The notes under the pieces are model-generated. The model was not told the DNA's origin and did not search any database. It saw only the letters and a list, made by a program, of their open reading frames with translations. This document shows, piece by piece, positions 53,287-64,000 of a DNA stretch of 64,000 nt (positions are counted from its first letter, which is position 1; every line of letters begins with the position of its first letter). Both the position numbers and the translations under genes were made by a program. Source of the DNA: Trachythela sp. YZ-2020 (lineage: Eukaryota; Cnidaria; Anthozoa; Malacalcyonacea; Clavulariidae); contig JADLSH010000216.1 in NCBI GenBank assembly GCA_016169945.1, positions 1,159,001-1,223,000 of the forward strand, in the 5' to 3' direction.

Positions 53287-56145
53287 TATGAAACTGAATT
53301 TAACAGCTATAGTCTGGCTTTTTTCTATAAACTAGCTAGATATACTAAATAATGTACTATATTGACAGCTTCATATTTCCCGTAAAAACAATAGAAGCTC
53401 AAAACTTCATAATCATATGAATCGCGTGAATAACTATTCTTTAAAACTTGAATATAGATTGTTTTCAAAAGAATATTACTTGCGTCCAATAATTCTGCAC
53501 CAGATTTATTTTTCAGTAACATTCAAGGCTTTAGTTTAGCTCCAGATATTTATAGGTCAAAGTGCTCAAAATCGCTGGTTGACAATTCGGTCAACCTTTC
53601 TTGGTGTCTCGAGTTTATAATTCTATAATATAACATTTCAAACATCTCTTCTCGTGTCTTCGGTTAAAGAATGTATCCTACAACAGCAGATGGTTCCTGA
53701 AACCTTTTCCAGAGTGTATGACGACACAAAATACTATAGTATAGCTTCAATAATACCCCAATCATTCACAAACGCGTGACACAATTAAACCACGCAAGTT
53801 GTAAAATTCGCCATTCCTGTCCTTCTTACACGCTTAATATGACTTTATCCGATAGTGTAGCATTTCCTTAGTTCTCCTGCCTGGTTGTGAGAATTTTTGT
53901 TCATTATAACGCGCAAAAACGACATATTTTTAGTTACCAAAACCTTCACGCAATATAGATCCCAATATGTTGTTTTGAAGCGAACCCATCTAATGACGTC
54001 ACAAAGATCATTGACCCCAAAGATAATTTTTTGAGAATTTGATCCAAGATGGTATATGCATGTATATGCTTGATTTTCTGTTCATTAAAACAGTTTATTG
54101 AATATTTCTCAAACGTGCGGTGCTCCAGTCACATAAGTGACTCAGATAGGCATAGATGGATAGATAAGAGTAAACAATCCGGGGGGAGCTACACTTGATG
54201 TTTTATATTACAATATATAGGATTCAAAGGCTTAATATTTTTGAAACATTGAAACATTATTTTAATAGCTAGAGTTGTTTATTTAATGTTATTTTTCTGT
54301 CAGTTTAATGGCAAATTTCTAAAAAGTTTGATAAATTGTCTTTCCTCCCGCAACTCCCGAATCCCCATAAGAATGGAGAACGAATAAATAGTTCAATACA
54401 CAAATAAACATGGCGATGTACGAGTGGGTGTCGAAAATTGAGAACGATTTTGGACAAGATTTGGGTTGCAGCAGTAACGTCTAAACGATATTCTATTTTA
54501 GGGTATTACTCTGCTCAATTTGAGCCGGCGACTCGCTACAAAACCGATGTCAATTTCATATTTTGACAATTTCAATATATACGAGACAGACAGTTTTCAT
54601 TGTCGAATGCGCAACAACTTGCCGTTGTCAGCGTTGTGATTTTGTGTGATTTTGTCGGCGATCTTTATAGACTTGGTAAGTTGCACGATTCATAAACATT
54701 TTATATTACTGACGTGAGCTTTTATAGAAACTACTCGAATCTGTAATGAAACATTAATATTTGCATATGAATCAACCTACATTAGTCATGGTTACAAACT
54801 GTATTTCATTTTCTTCGCTATCATTTATTGTATAAGGTTGCTTGTTTATGTAAAGCCAAGGACCAAGGTTATTAAGAAGGCAGATTCTCGTATTAGTTAG
54901 GAAACTGAGAATTGTACAGTATCTGTTCATACGAATGCAGTTGGAATTGTTCATTTATTTGTTGTGAAATACTAGGCTTGTACTTTTGAAGATTTAATAC
55001 ACTTCCTTGTTTACACTACAGTCAATATACCCTGAAGTGCGCCGCTTCGTATGTAAGTGTTAAGTTTATCCGCATAAACCGCAGTTATATTCGCCCAAGT
55101 AGTTCAACTTCATGATCAAGGATAAATTTAGATTTATTTCAACTCTGAGTATACACAGAAAAGACAAACTAAATTGTGAAAATTAATCTGCTATAAAAGT
55201 GTAGAGATACTCTTTCCGATACAAAATATATTAATTATTTTCCGTTAGTTTAGCCGCTCTCGATTGCAGGAGACAGTTGATTTAATTCTATAAACCAAGA
55301 ATAAGCTCCGTTAATACAATAAGTTACAATATTTATTATTAGTATATTCGCATGCATGTACTGAAACATATACTTCAGAGTCAGGAGTATCGGTTATTAA
55401 CAGGCTGCGTGCAAAACAATTACATTTGTTTGTATACTGTATATGTATATGTAATATAACATAGCCATAGCCAGGCTGAAAAAGACAACGCTATTTATAG
55501 ACAAGCGAAAAATCATAGCTCATGCAAAACAAACGCAATGCAGTCTTGAAACTTTGCACTATCCTTAGGATCTCTGAGTTGAATAGTGTCTTTTCACATG
55601 ACGTCACAAAATTCTGAAATAAAGCTACAAAGCTGTTTTATATGTTCCGTATATCGTTACTAACAGTGTTCACCAAATATTTTGGTTCGATACAATGATT
55701 TCTCCCTGAGTTACAGGGTTTTGAAAAATATTATTGCTCATGTCAGAATTAATGCTAGGCTGTTACAACTATGCTGTTCACACAATTTGGTTTTAAAATG
55801 CTTTGTTAAGGTTAATAGGCGATGCCCAATCCAAACTTAAAAATAATCTAAAGATTCTGGCCCTTGATTTTTCGCATTTGATTTTTGACCGCCATTTTGG
55901 TGGAGTATTTCAACCAAAGTGCTCTGTATAACTAATTTTAACAGCCTTTGATGTTTAATAATGCTGACGCCAGCAAAAGTATTTTTCAAAACGTCGTCGT
56001 TGGCGAGCACTCCTAATAGCAATCTAGAAAAAAATGAGACAGTCAGCTTTTTAGCTTTCGTAGTTTAGATTTTAGAATTTGTCACGTTATAAGTGAAAAC
56101 TCACTATACTAGATACATGCCTTACTGATCAATTGCCTTACTCAG

Positions 56146-56256
56146 GTGTGGGAGACGTGATGAATGTGAAAGGTTGATGAATGAAGTAAAGAAAGTGGAA
56201 CATTGATGATGCAACATTGCAGGCAATGATTATTTGCTTTAGAGAAGTGGACAAAC
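56146..56256 (+). pseudogene. NAA25: NAA25 exon a, unit E
   Basis: As 34,393-34,503, with a few substitutions (EVDK in place of EVEK at the end). The one-base shift is shared. Confidence 0.85.
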
Positions 56257-56748
56257 GTAAGTTTATGAAGATTATGGATAAACTCTCATTTTAAGTTGGA
56301 AATTGATTAACTGGAAACTTCCGTTTGATAAAATGTTTTTACCACAACATTTTGTTTCTTTCAGAATAATTTGAAGTAGTTAGTTGCCGAAAAAAGTTGC
56401 CGCTGTGAGTAATACTAGTGACCAAGAGATAAAAAAAATAGAAATCTAGACGGGTCTGTGTGCATTTTTTCGCATGGAAGTTTAAAAATAATGCGATGAA
56501 ATCAGCCGTCTGAAATTAAAACTGGCCATTCTGAATTAGAACAGTATTTGGCCATTTTTATCACAATAATACAAAAGTGGTATCATTTGACAGCTAAATT
56601 GGCCTGGTCTTTCAAAAAGTATATAATGTTTAGCATAGTCAATCCGAAATCACATGCAGCATAGATCCCTTCTTTCATTATAACCACAATTTTTTATCAT
56701 GGGCACAAATGCTACAATAACAACCTCATAGTTTCCTAAAAATTACAG

Positions 56749-56867
56749 ATACTGAAATATCCGAAATCTTCGAAATAGCCCTGAAAAAGAGCCCAAAGAA
56801 TGAAGAATTATCCACTCATCTTTTTATGTCTTACGTACGAACATCACAGTTCAAGAAACAGCAACAG
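56749..56867 (+). pseudogene. NAA25: NAA25 exon b, unit E
   Basis: As 35,000-35,118, open, one Tyr-to-Phe change in EISEIFEIALKK. Confidence 0.85.
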
Positions 56868-56968
56868 GTAACATTGAATCAGTCTGTACGTAAAAATACG
56901 GTTATTCGAAAGGTTCAATTATGTTTGACGGAGGAATGATGTATTACGTTTTTTGTTTGTCGTTCTAG

Positions 56969-57042
56969 GTAGCAATGAATTTGTATAAACATTTCAGAAA
57001 AATCCTTATTACTTCTGGGCTGTCATGGGCTATGTCCTGCAG
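56969..57042 (+). pseudogene. NAA25: NAA25 exon c, unit E
   Basis: As 35,220-35,293, with the shared A-run deletion. Confidence 0.85.
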
Positions 57043-57111
57043 GTTTGTTGAACCGTAACAATGTCTAATAAACTTCGGGTCTTTAGGATCAAGATACCTG
57101 AAAAATTCAAC

Positions 57112-57148
57112 AAGAACTTCGACGTTTCGAGCCCTTCGTCTGGAAGTT
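57112..57148 (-). ncRNA. Hammerhead-like motif at PLE 3' end (unit E)
   Basis: Identical to the unit B and C motif (AACTTC ... GAAAC, GTC, GAAGTT). Here it is the only PLE sequence left. Confidence 0.5.
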
Positions 57149-57571
57149 AGTAGAGTCATGGTTTTTATAGCGTATACAAGAGCGATCACATGGATTTCAT
57201 TTAGTCAAAACAAACTATAAACAATATATGGAAATCACATTACAAAATATATTAACACAGAAGAAAAGGTAAAAAATGAATAGGAGAAAAATACAAACTA
57301 TGTATGAGATGAGGTGAGATGTAGGATATCTGCTAATGGCAAGAGTTAAATATAAGAGAAGCGCTCGTTGGGAAATGAGTCGCATTTATTGTCTTTTGCA
57401 GCTATCATTGCCGCCTGAAATGGGACACAGAGTTCGAATTTTCATATCTGAAACACTGTGATGCCAGTGTTGAAATGTCTGGTAACAGACTGTTTAGCAT
57501 CGTTGTCCGTGACAGAATGACGATGCTCACCAAACCCTTAAACGTCTTCCAGTTTCTCGAAGTTAGTGATT

Positions 57572-57608
57572 TCCAGACGAAGGGCCTTCGCTCGAAACGT
57601 CGAAGTTC
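57572..57608 (+). ncRNA. Hammerhead-like motif with full stem II
   Basis: Reads TTTCCAGACGAAGGGCCTTC, GCTCGAAACGTCGAAGTT. Stem II GGGC/GCTC with a CTTC loop is present here, GAAAC and GTC are intact and stem I pairs with two wobbles. As in the others the box is CAGACGA instead of CTGANGA. Followed by TTATTGTATTTTTCAGGTAG, the same tail as at 9,040. Confidence 0.5.
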
Positions 57609-58200
57609 TTATTGTATTTTTCAGGTAGATTGAGCCAACTTAACCGCAACATCTTCCAGTTTCACCAATATAGAGCATGCTAAAGTACATTAAAGGGCTC
57701 TGATCTCACCTGTTTCAATTTAATCAGACATTTGTCCATCGGATCTTAAGGATGCTGGTACATGAATGTACCAAATTATTCATCCTATGGCAGTAAGTAA
57801 GGCAAACGTTGGCATATTTGGTTGCTGAAAATATGTATGTTTGTTGGTTAAAATTCACAAATGTGTGGAAAACATTCTGCATGGGGTGGCCATCCGTTTA
57901 TTTCAAATTGCGGGACGTATTTTTCGGTTTTTTGGTTTGCTATGCCACATTGTGGTATAGCTGTTTTATTTTCTTTTGTCTTACGGAAAACACGTTTATC
58001 ATTGCAAACCTTCTGTAAGATCGAATCTTTATCAGTTGCTTTATCTTAGGGGCCTGCGGATCAAAATTTATATTCGCCATGCAAACATACAAATAACTTA
58101 TTGTTCTATTTTTGTATGTCATTAAGCACAGAGTTGTCCTCCATTGCTCCAGCAAAGACACCACAAGAGCATAATAGTTGAAACTAGCCTAGTAGGCCGT

Positions 58201-58293
58201 AGGATGAGCATCCAAAAGATGCTTAGAAAACGGATTCCGTTGCACCCAGGATGAGCATCAAAAGATGCTCAGAAAACGGATTCCGTTGCACCC
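58201..58293. repeat. Tandem pair of a 46-47-bp unit
   Basis: AGGATGAGCATC(C)AAAAGATG followed by CT(T/C)AGAAAACGGATTCCGTTGCACCC occurs twice in a row. Part of it (AATCCGTTGC) recurs at 58,350. Confidence 0.85.
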
Positions 58294-58763
58294 CTCGTGG
58301 AACTACATAATTTTCACATGAATCAATAGATAAAAACTTACTTTATCAAAATCCGTTGCTCCCCAAGCGAAACAGGTGCACAATTGGGAAAAAATCCCTC
58401 CAAAGTTTTCTATTTTCGCGCAAATATGCATGCGCGTGTCAGCCAAATTCGCCTGCGTTCGCCCTGCGCACGCGCACAAACACGTACATGCTTCGAAGTG
58501 GAAACACGCTTAGTTATGCAAAACAATTATGGCTGAAGATATTTATAAAACTCGAATATCCTCGTTTTACGCATTTTTATGGCGTTACGGAACAACTTTA
58601 ATGTCAACAAGCTGAAATAGCTAAGAAATCGAACGAGAACATCGATGACGGAATTGTCAATTCATACATGGAGAAGAACCCTGGCAGCATTAACTTAGAA
58701 TGGTACCATCATGAAATGCTGGGAAAAGGAACTAGCCCTAAAACTGTAACTTCAACCAAAGAA

Positions 58764-58923
58764 CAGTGGCATAGCCAGACTTTAAGTTTTTTTGGGGGGG
58801 GGGCATATATCGAACGCCAATGGTGTGAGCCTTTCTAGGGGTTCCAGGGGCATGCTTCCCTGGGAAAATTTTGAAATATAGGGTCCCTCAATGGCGATTT
58901 CCCGTGTTTCTGGGGTGAACAGA
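58764..58923. mobile_element. hAT-like element end, truncated
   Basis: Begins CAGTGGCATAGCCAGAC, the typical hAT-type terminus, followed by a G run and the segment GGGGTTCCAGGGGCATGCTT, CCCTGGGAAAATTTTG. The other end is not found; the LINE begins next to it. Confidence 0.5.
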
Positions 58924-59064
58924 TGAGTTTCAAGTTTCATTTTATTACACTTCATTTTTACAAAATAGGAATTACAATTGATGGTTAATTACAACATAGT
59001 TACAAGTTCGCGTTAGCGTGTGCTTAGTTAATGCTTTTTGTAGTATTTTTGTGATTACCAAAAT

Positions 59065-59608
59065 CTAATTAATATTTTGAGAGTGTAAAAGAAGTATTTT
59101 GTATTGTCTTTTAAATTGTTTATATTCCAGACTTTTCATATCAGCAGGAATCTCCTCATATATCTTGGAAATAGCATATTTTGAAGTATGCTTACCGTAG
59201 CTTATAGTTCTCACTGCTGGTCTATAGAAGTTTAGGTTTGTTGCATACCTGGTACAGTACGTATGGACATCAGATGCTTTTACAAAGTAATCGTTGAAGA
59301 TTTCGGGAATATCGGTTTGGTTATGAGTCATTTTATGTGCAAATAGTGATAGTTTAAATTTAAATATATTGTCAAGGGTAAGGGCACCTAACAGATTATA
59401 GTAGGGGATGCAATTTTCCTTAGTTTTAGCAAAAAATATACAACGTAGGCATTTATTTTGTTTGGTTTTAATTTTAGTTAACCTGCTTTTAAACGCATTT
59501 CCCCAGCTCATAACACCGTAGTGTAGATAGGATAAAATAGTGAATAGTATAACTGAGTTAACATATTCATGGACAGAAAGTATCGTAGTTTATAAAATAT
59601 TCCAAGGT
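59065..59608 (-). pseudogene. LINE ORF2, C-terminal region
   Basis: After one extra A in the A run near 59,608 shifts the frame, the sequence reads LGIFYKLRYFLSMNMLTQLY, YSLFYPYLHYGVMSWGNAF, ... KCLRCIFFAKTKENCIPYYN, LLGALTLDNIFKFKLSLFAH and YCTRYATNLNFYRP, ending at 59,065. This is the thumb/C-terminal region typical of CR1/Jockey-group LINEs (LYYSLFYPYLxYGxxxWG; RCxRxI). Confidence 0.8.
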
Positions 59609-61080
59609 TTTTTTGCCAGTTTGTTATTTATATGTTGGATTTGGGTGGACCAATTAAGGTTTTTATCAATATAAACTCCCAAGTATTTAATGTGGTTTTT
59701 TTCTTGAATATTAGGAATTTTAATTCCCAATAAAGACCCAATTAATTTCCTTAAGTTGTTCTTATTAATTTCAAACTGATGTTTATAGTAGGTTGATTTG
59801 TATTGCCATTTGAGCCTGTTAAGGGTATTTGAATATTTCCTGTAAGTATCCCTTTTCTGAGGATCATCAGTTAGAAAGTGAGTTTTGTACATTTTCTGTT
59901 TTACCTTAATTGATTTTAGCAATCCACCTGTTATCCATGGTTTATGTATTATGCGTTTTAGTTTACTCCTAGGTACTTGTTTTATTGGAGCATGTTTATT
60001 GACTATTGTTTTAATTGTTTCTACAAAATTTTTAGCTTTTTTGTGTAAATCATCATTGTTATTATTAATAATGGGTTCCCAATTAATTGAATTAATGTCA
60101 TTAATATAAATGCTTTGATCAAAGTGAGAATAATCTCTAAAAAATCTTTTAGTTTTTAATTTCTTTAACTGTACATCAACAATACAGAAAATTGGAAGGT
60201 GGTCTGATATGTCCATAGTCACAATTCCAGGTGTAATTGATTCAATAGGATAATTAGTATAAATATGGTCAATTAGAGTAGAGGTGTGGTTGGTGATTCG
60301 GGTTGGTTTTGTAATTATAGGTAGGAGATTACTGCTGTATAACATGTCTAGATATTCCTCAGTTACAGAATGTGAACTTATTTTCAAGAAATTTATGTTT
60401 ATATCACCCAAGATGAATATTTGATGCTTGGAGTTGTTCATTTCTTCGATAATTTTTTGTAATTCTAGTGTGAAGTTGCCTAAATTTGCTGAAGGGTGCC
60501 TATGTATACATCCAACTATTATACTTGGTTTGCTATGTTCGTGAATAATTTCTATCCAACAGGACTCAACCTTATCAATATTTAGCTTTAGTTCAGGTCT
60601 ATGAACAGCATTAAGCTGGTTGGAAACATAAATTGCAGCACCCCCAGCCATTGTATCAGAGTCATTATGATAAAATGTATAATTTCTTATATCTATATTT
60701 GCTACTGTGTTATTATTTAATTTTGTTTCAGTGATAGCTATTATTCCTGGAGCTGTATCCAAGCAACACATAAGATCATGTAATAACTCGACATTCTTTG
60801 GCAAACTCCTTATATTACAGTGAATTAGGAAGAGCGAATTATTATTGGAGTTGCTAAGAATATTGTTAATCTTGTGAGTGGAATAATATTCCGAACAAGG
60901 AGTACATAACATATGATCAGAGTCTGATTCATCAGATTTATCAGGATTAACTAGCACATTATACAAATCAGTATCTGAATTAATAAGGTCACGAATGTTC
61001 TGATTATTTTCAGATCCTATTAGGAATCTGAACTCTCATTCGTCTAAATTATAAAATGGAGGTATCCAGGTTTCTGCCAT
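59609..61080 (-). pseudogene. LINE ORF2, endonuclease domain fused to RT tail
   Basis: The start is ATG at 61,080 (MAETWIPPFYNLDE), broken by a TGA at 61,036-61,038. The endonuclease/exonuclease/phosphatase domain then runs LIHCNIRSLPKN, IIAITETKL, MAGGAAIYVSNQL, ILGDININFL, RITNHTSTLIDHIYTN and MDISDHLPIF: the catalytic N, E, D, N and SDH motifs of APE-type endonucleases are all visible. After NKNNLRKLIGSLLGIKIPNI it jumps to HIKYLGVYIDKNLNWSTQIQ, which in intact elements follows the RT palm. The RT fingers and palm, including the FADD-type box, are therefore missing (several hundred residues). Confidence 0.85.
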
Positions 61081-61145
61081 AATATCAATAATGTTTTATA
61101 TTTTACCTGTGAATTATTTACTTGAATTGAATATATGATAAAGGG

Positions 61146-61970
61146 CTAAGCGGTTGAATCGACGAATTCATCAAATTCCTCGTGAGTCTGAAAAGCTTGC
61201 GTAGGCGAGCTATCAGACTGTCGTAAATAAATCTTACCGCCATTTGTCCACAGATATTTGTAGTGTTTGCTTTTCCTGAATTTGTTAATCCTGCCAAACA
61301 GTCCATTTCTGTACTGGGTAAGCGACTCGTTGATGTAGATTCCCGAAGTGTAATGAACAGACTTTCCCATTTCGCTTGCAACTGACGGCAGATTATTTGA
61401 TTTACTGTCTTTTGCATATTTTCGAGCCTTGTAAAACTCGTCACGCTTCTCTCTGCGAACAAATTTGACGATAATTCGGTCTTTTTTCCGTTTGGAGTCA
61501 GGCAGCCAATGGGCAACTGAGATATCGTCATCTTCCACGTGTACACCTATGATTTCTCCAACTTCTTGCACAAGCTTTGCTGAGCAGTCCTTCGGCAGAA
61601 CCGGGATTCCTGAAAGTTCTAGACAGTCTCTTCTCGAGTACTGCTGCATGGCATCAAGTTCGACATGAACATTGTAGATAGAACCGCTTTGTTTATTCAA
61701 AGCCACTTCGTGGGATTCGTTCTTTTTAGATAATTCGTCCAGTTGTTTCTTTGTTGTCTGAATTGATGTCAAAATGGAGTCGTATTTATCACTTAGTAGC
61801 TGTTGTGAAGTCTCGAAGTTGTCGAGTCTCTTCACCATTTGGTTTAATGACAAATTAATATCATGAATTTCAGCCTTTATTTCTGATCTTATTTCCTTTT
61901 TAATATTAGGAAGGAACTCAGTGTTCCATATTTCTCTTAAAGAGTCAACAGTTAGACTTTTGGCGCTCAT
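61146..61970 (-). CDS. LINE ORF1 (coiled coil, RRM-like, L1-ORF1p-like)
   Basis: From MSAKSLTVDSLREIWNTEFL (an in-frame ATG 45 nt upstream is also possible) it codes for about 274 residues with a heptad-rich coiled coil (about residues 25-110), then QYSRRDCLELSGIPVLPKDC, DDISVAHWLPDSKRKKDRII and VKFVRREKRDEFYKARKYAK (RRM-like), and IYINESLTQYRNGLFGRINK ... YLWTNGGKIYLR (C-terminal domain). This layout matches the trimeric nucleic-acid chaperone ORF1p of L1-like and many CR1-like LINEs. The frame is open throughout; a stop precedes ORF2 by 65 bp. Confidence 0.85.
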   Translation of the reverse strand: MSAKSLTVDSLREIWNTEFLPNIKKEIRSEIKAEIHDINLSLNQMVKRLDNFETSQQLLSDKYDSILTSIQTTKKQLDELSKKNESHEVALNKQSGSIYNVHVELDAMQQYSRRDCLELSGIPVLPKDCSAKLVQEVGEIIGVHVEDDDISVAHWLPDSKRKKDRIIVKFVRREKRDEFYKARKYAKDSKSNNLPSVASEMGKSVHYTSGIYINESLTQYRNGLFGRINKFRKSKHYKYLWTNGGKIYLRQSDSSPTQAFQTHEEFDEFVDSTA

Positions 61971-62198
61971 ATTAACGAGATAAGTTACAGAACAAAGAGT
62001 CACATGGGTAGTCATCGTCCCCCCCCCGAGATATGTATTATTTGAGGAAGAGACGCCTCTTGGTTCTCACTAGACAAGGTATGGTCATTTTTATATGTAT
62101 AATACTAGCGCAATGTGCACAACGTTCTCGGGTTTGGTTTTAAAATTTCTTGAATTGTGATCAGTTAAGTTTATTTAGGGTAAAGTAGTTTCTAATGC

Positions 62199-63510
62199 CA
62201 GTGGCGAAGCCAGCGGTCATGCAGGTCATGCAGTGCATGACTAAAACTTTCTAAAACATGCAGTGCATGACTAAAATCAGTTCAATAAAATTGTCTAAAA
62301 TAGAATTATGCTTTATCTTTGCCTTTATACGTTCAGCTGCTTTATGCTATATTTTTGAACATAAATCAATGGTCTTTACGCGATATTTTCGCTTTGTTGC
62401 CTTGGCAACTGAGTAGGGCATGCATATTTTCACATGCATGACCGGTTGCATAATACGAATGGAAAACGAGTGTATGGAATTGCTGCGTGGTTACCCGCTG
62501 CGTGTTTTGGTCATGCATTTTCAGAATTGCATGACTAGCTAATATTATTTTACATTAGGTTTCTTGTTTTCTGATTGGCTTACGATGTTTGCGCACGCGC
62601 AATGCGGTTGTTTTTGAAGCAATGGTCATGCAATTTTCGATTTGCATGACTAACGGGCAGCCCAACCTGATCACAGTCTCTTTGCTCGAAGCTTTCCGCC
62701 TGAATGAACATGGCTTCAAGTCATTCAGGCATTTCGAGTTCTTCTTCACTCGAAGTTAACGATATTGTTTCGGAGTTGGTGAGAAAATCCTTTTCGGCTT
62801 GGGCTACTGCAGTACTGCTGAACACTGAACAGAATGTTATTGTTAAGCAGCGACCAACGCCAGATTTTCGTTAAGAAAATACTATTTGACCGGGAGGAGA
62901 CATATCTTCGGCCTGTTCGGTGCATGCTATGTAGATGGCAATACCACCGTTCGATTCAGCGTTTACGATCTCTTTAGAGAAGTAAATTATGTTTGTTTAC
63001 AACGCTATGCGGCCAATTTAGCCGCTTTTAAACACTCTGAATTTTGTTTTGTTTACAAATTAGCAATAATATAAACTAATTAAATATTCATTTCGCTTTC
63101 CTACCTTTCGTTTACACGGTACAAACTAATTACCCCCATTCGACGTGTCTTTGTGATATCTTTGAAATGAATCCCTTTTTATTACAATACGACATAATCT
63201 AGCCCTTTTATGGCAATTCTCGTGAAAATGCTTTCTTTGTTGCGAAGCCGGTATTGTCGAGTTAGCGAAACAGTCAAAATTTAGATATTACTCTGAATGG
63301 GTTTTCCTATTTTTGTGTTTACCTTCATTATTGTTCTCTGAAATATGCAAAATTCTCAAGAAGTTGATGCCCAGATTGCTGCATATGGCAATTCTGGGAG
63401 TCGATATTTCAAAATTTTCACGGGGGTGCATGTCCCCGGACCCCCCTAGCAGGTCTCGCGCCTTCGGCGCTCGTTGCATGACCACTCACATCGGACTGGC
63501 TTCGCCACTG
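62199..63510. mobile_element. hAT-like non-autonomous element, 1.3 kb
   Basis: Terminal inverted repeats CAGTGGCGAAGCCAG on both ends. Near the left end the words GTCATGCA/TGCATGAC recur many times. Near the right end is the G-rich GGGGGTCCGGGGACATGCAC block (minus), related to that at 58,830. No 8-bp target duplication is evident (TCTAATGC left, AAACTGAG right). Confidence 0.75.
62711..62873 (+). CDS. Possible first exon remnant inside the hAT-like element
   Basis: ATG opens a frame MASSHSGISSSSSLEVNDIV, SELVRKSFSAWATAVL and ends RPTPDFR, stop. The Ser-rich start suits an N-terminal exon, but no zinc finger or transposase motif is present and I do not recognise it. Confidence 0.3.
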
Positions 63511-64000
63511 AAACTGAGGGAAATACCAACTTATGTCACAATATAATATATGTAATAGTTCAATTACGAGACAAAAAACCAGGACAGCTTATTGTAGAAT
63601 ACATGCAATCTCGTTTTGATGGTTGGAAAAGATGGTTGGAACGAATGGAAAAGTTGGTCCAAATCCAAGATTGGTATCCATAGAATATACTTAAGCGATG
63701 GATGGAACGCACATCCAATAATACATTATTATATACGTTATTCAAACGGGACAAACTGGGAAACATTGTTGCGCAAAGATATTTGTCATATTGTTTGTCT
63801 TACCAATGTTTCGGTATGTCCTATTGTCGGCAAAACGAGAAATAGACGGCCGGCGAAGCTTGAAAAAAGTGTCTAGAAAACACTGTCGATGGCATTTTTT
63901 TGTTAGTAGCATGAAACTACGCAAAATGTCTTAGGACAGTGTTTACTAGACTGAGTGGTTGCCAACCGTAATTTTTTATTTATGTGCTAAATTTTGAAGG
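63511..64000. other. No supported feature
   Basis: Overlapping frames on both strands (63,474-63,924) have no recognisable motif. No repeat seen. Confidence 0.5.

Larger units (their letters stand above)
53287..57185 (+). repeat. Composite unit E (right part of D/E)
   Basis: Collinear with unit B (offset about 21,753) from 31,534 to the PLE 3' end. It stops at GCGTATACAAGAGCGA without the PLE RT fragment that B and C carry. Confidence 0.95.
57186..58763. other. Mostly non-coding DNA with small repeats
   Basis: No supported gene. Includes the hammerhead-like motif at 57,572-57,608 and the tandem repeat at 58,201-58,293. Overlapping frames near 57,800-58,160 are not supported by any motif. 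Confidence 0.5.
58924..62030 (-). mobile_element. APE-type LINE (CR1/L2-like), internally deleted
   Basis: Minus-strand retrotransposon with a G-rich 5' start (about 62,030), ORF1, ORF2 with endonuclease, a deleted RT core and the typical C-terminal part, followed by about 140 bp of 3' sequence. No target duplication was identified. Exact ends are estimates. Confidence 0.8.

Noticed and set aside
63474..63924. Overlapping ORFs at the right edge
   Set aside because: Three frames open at once with no motif; no support for coding.

Overview
The window is nuclear DNA of a eukaryote, most likely an early-branching marine invertebrate (cnidarian or sponge grade; I cannot fix the species). It is AT-rich, has GT-AG introns and is dominated by transposable elements: GIY-YIG Penelope-like retroelements (PLEs) with hammerhead ribozymes, an APE-type LINE, tRNA-headed SINEs, a Tc1/IS630-type transposase gene, MITEs, hAT-like elements and a group of DNA elements whose ends are arrays of short palindromes. 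Recognisable non-transposon coding sequence is limited to fragments: a NAA25 (NatB auxiliary subunit) gene fragment in four copies, a possible Bcl-2-family last exon and a few unidentified exons.

Layout. 1-3,186: right-hand part of a palindrome-array element (element I), then a Bcl-2-like exon (3,185-3,447). 3,880-7,290: small MITEs, a tandem duplication and a decayed intron-containing DDE transposase gene (minus). 7,293-13,338: element II, a 6.0-kb palindrome-array element inserted in a PLE and carrying a frameshifted exon of a SAMD3-like or related protein. 13,339-15,873: two PLE copies joined head to head. 15,874-18,118: non-coding DNA with a CpG-rich patch and a minisatellite. 18,119-21,512: a 1.7-kb direct duplication, each copy with a SINE and a Cys-rich exon.

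21,617-57,185: four copies of a composite unit that joins the promoter-proximal part and three exons of NAA25 to a PLE fragment. Unit A (minus) and unit B (plus) form a nearly perfect inverted repeat with arms of about 5.95 kb around a PLE. Unit C is 5'-truncated. Unit D/E is split by element IV (49,815-53,286), whose insertion is proven by intact empty sites in A and B. Between B and C lies a seven-exon transposon-derived gene (41,367-36,668, minus) with a C-terminal C2H2 finger and a homeodomain-like segment. 57,186-58,760 is mostly non-coding. 58,924-62,030 is a LINE (minus) with ORF1 and endonuclease but a deleted reverse-transcriptase core. 62,199-63,510 is a hAT-like element and the rest is featureless.

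The main biological points are: (1) host-gene capture and amplification of NAA25 exons together with PLE sequence; (2) a set of three large elements (I, II, IV) that share architecture (CACT... termini, arrays of short palindromic units, 2-3 bp target duplication, an internal spliced exon facing inward from one end) but differ completely in the palindrome unit; (3) a well-formed PLE hammerhead ribozyme. All identifications come from reading the sequence and recalled family motifs; no database search was possible.
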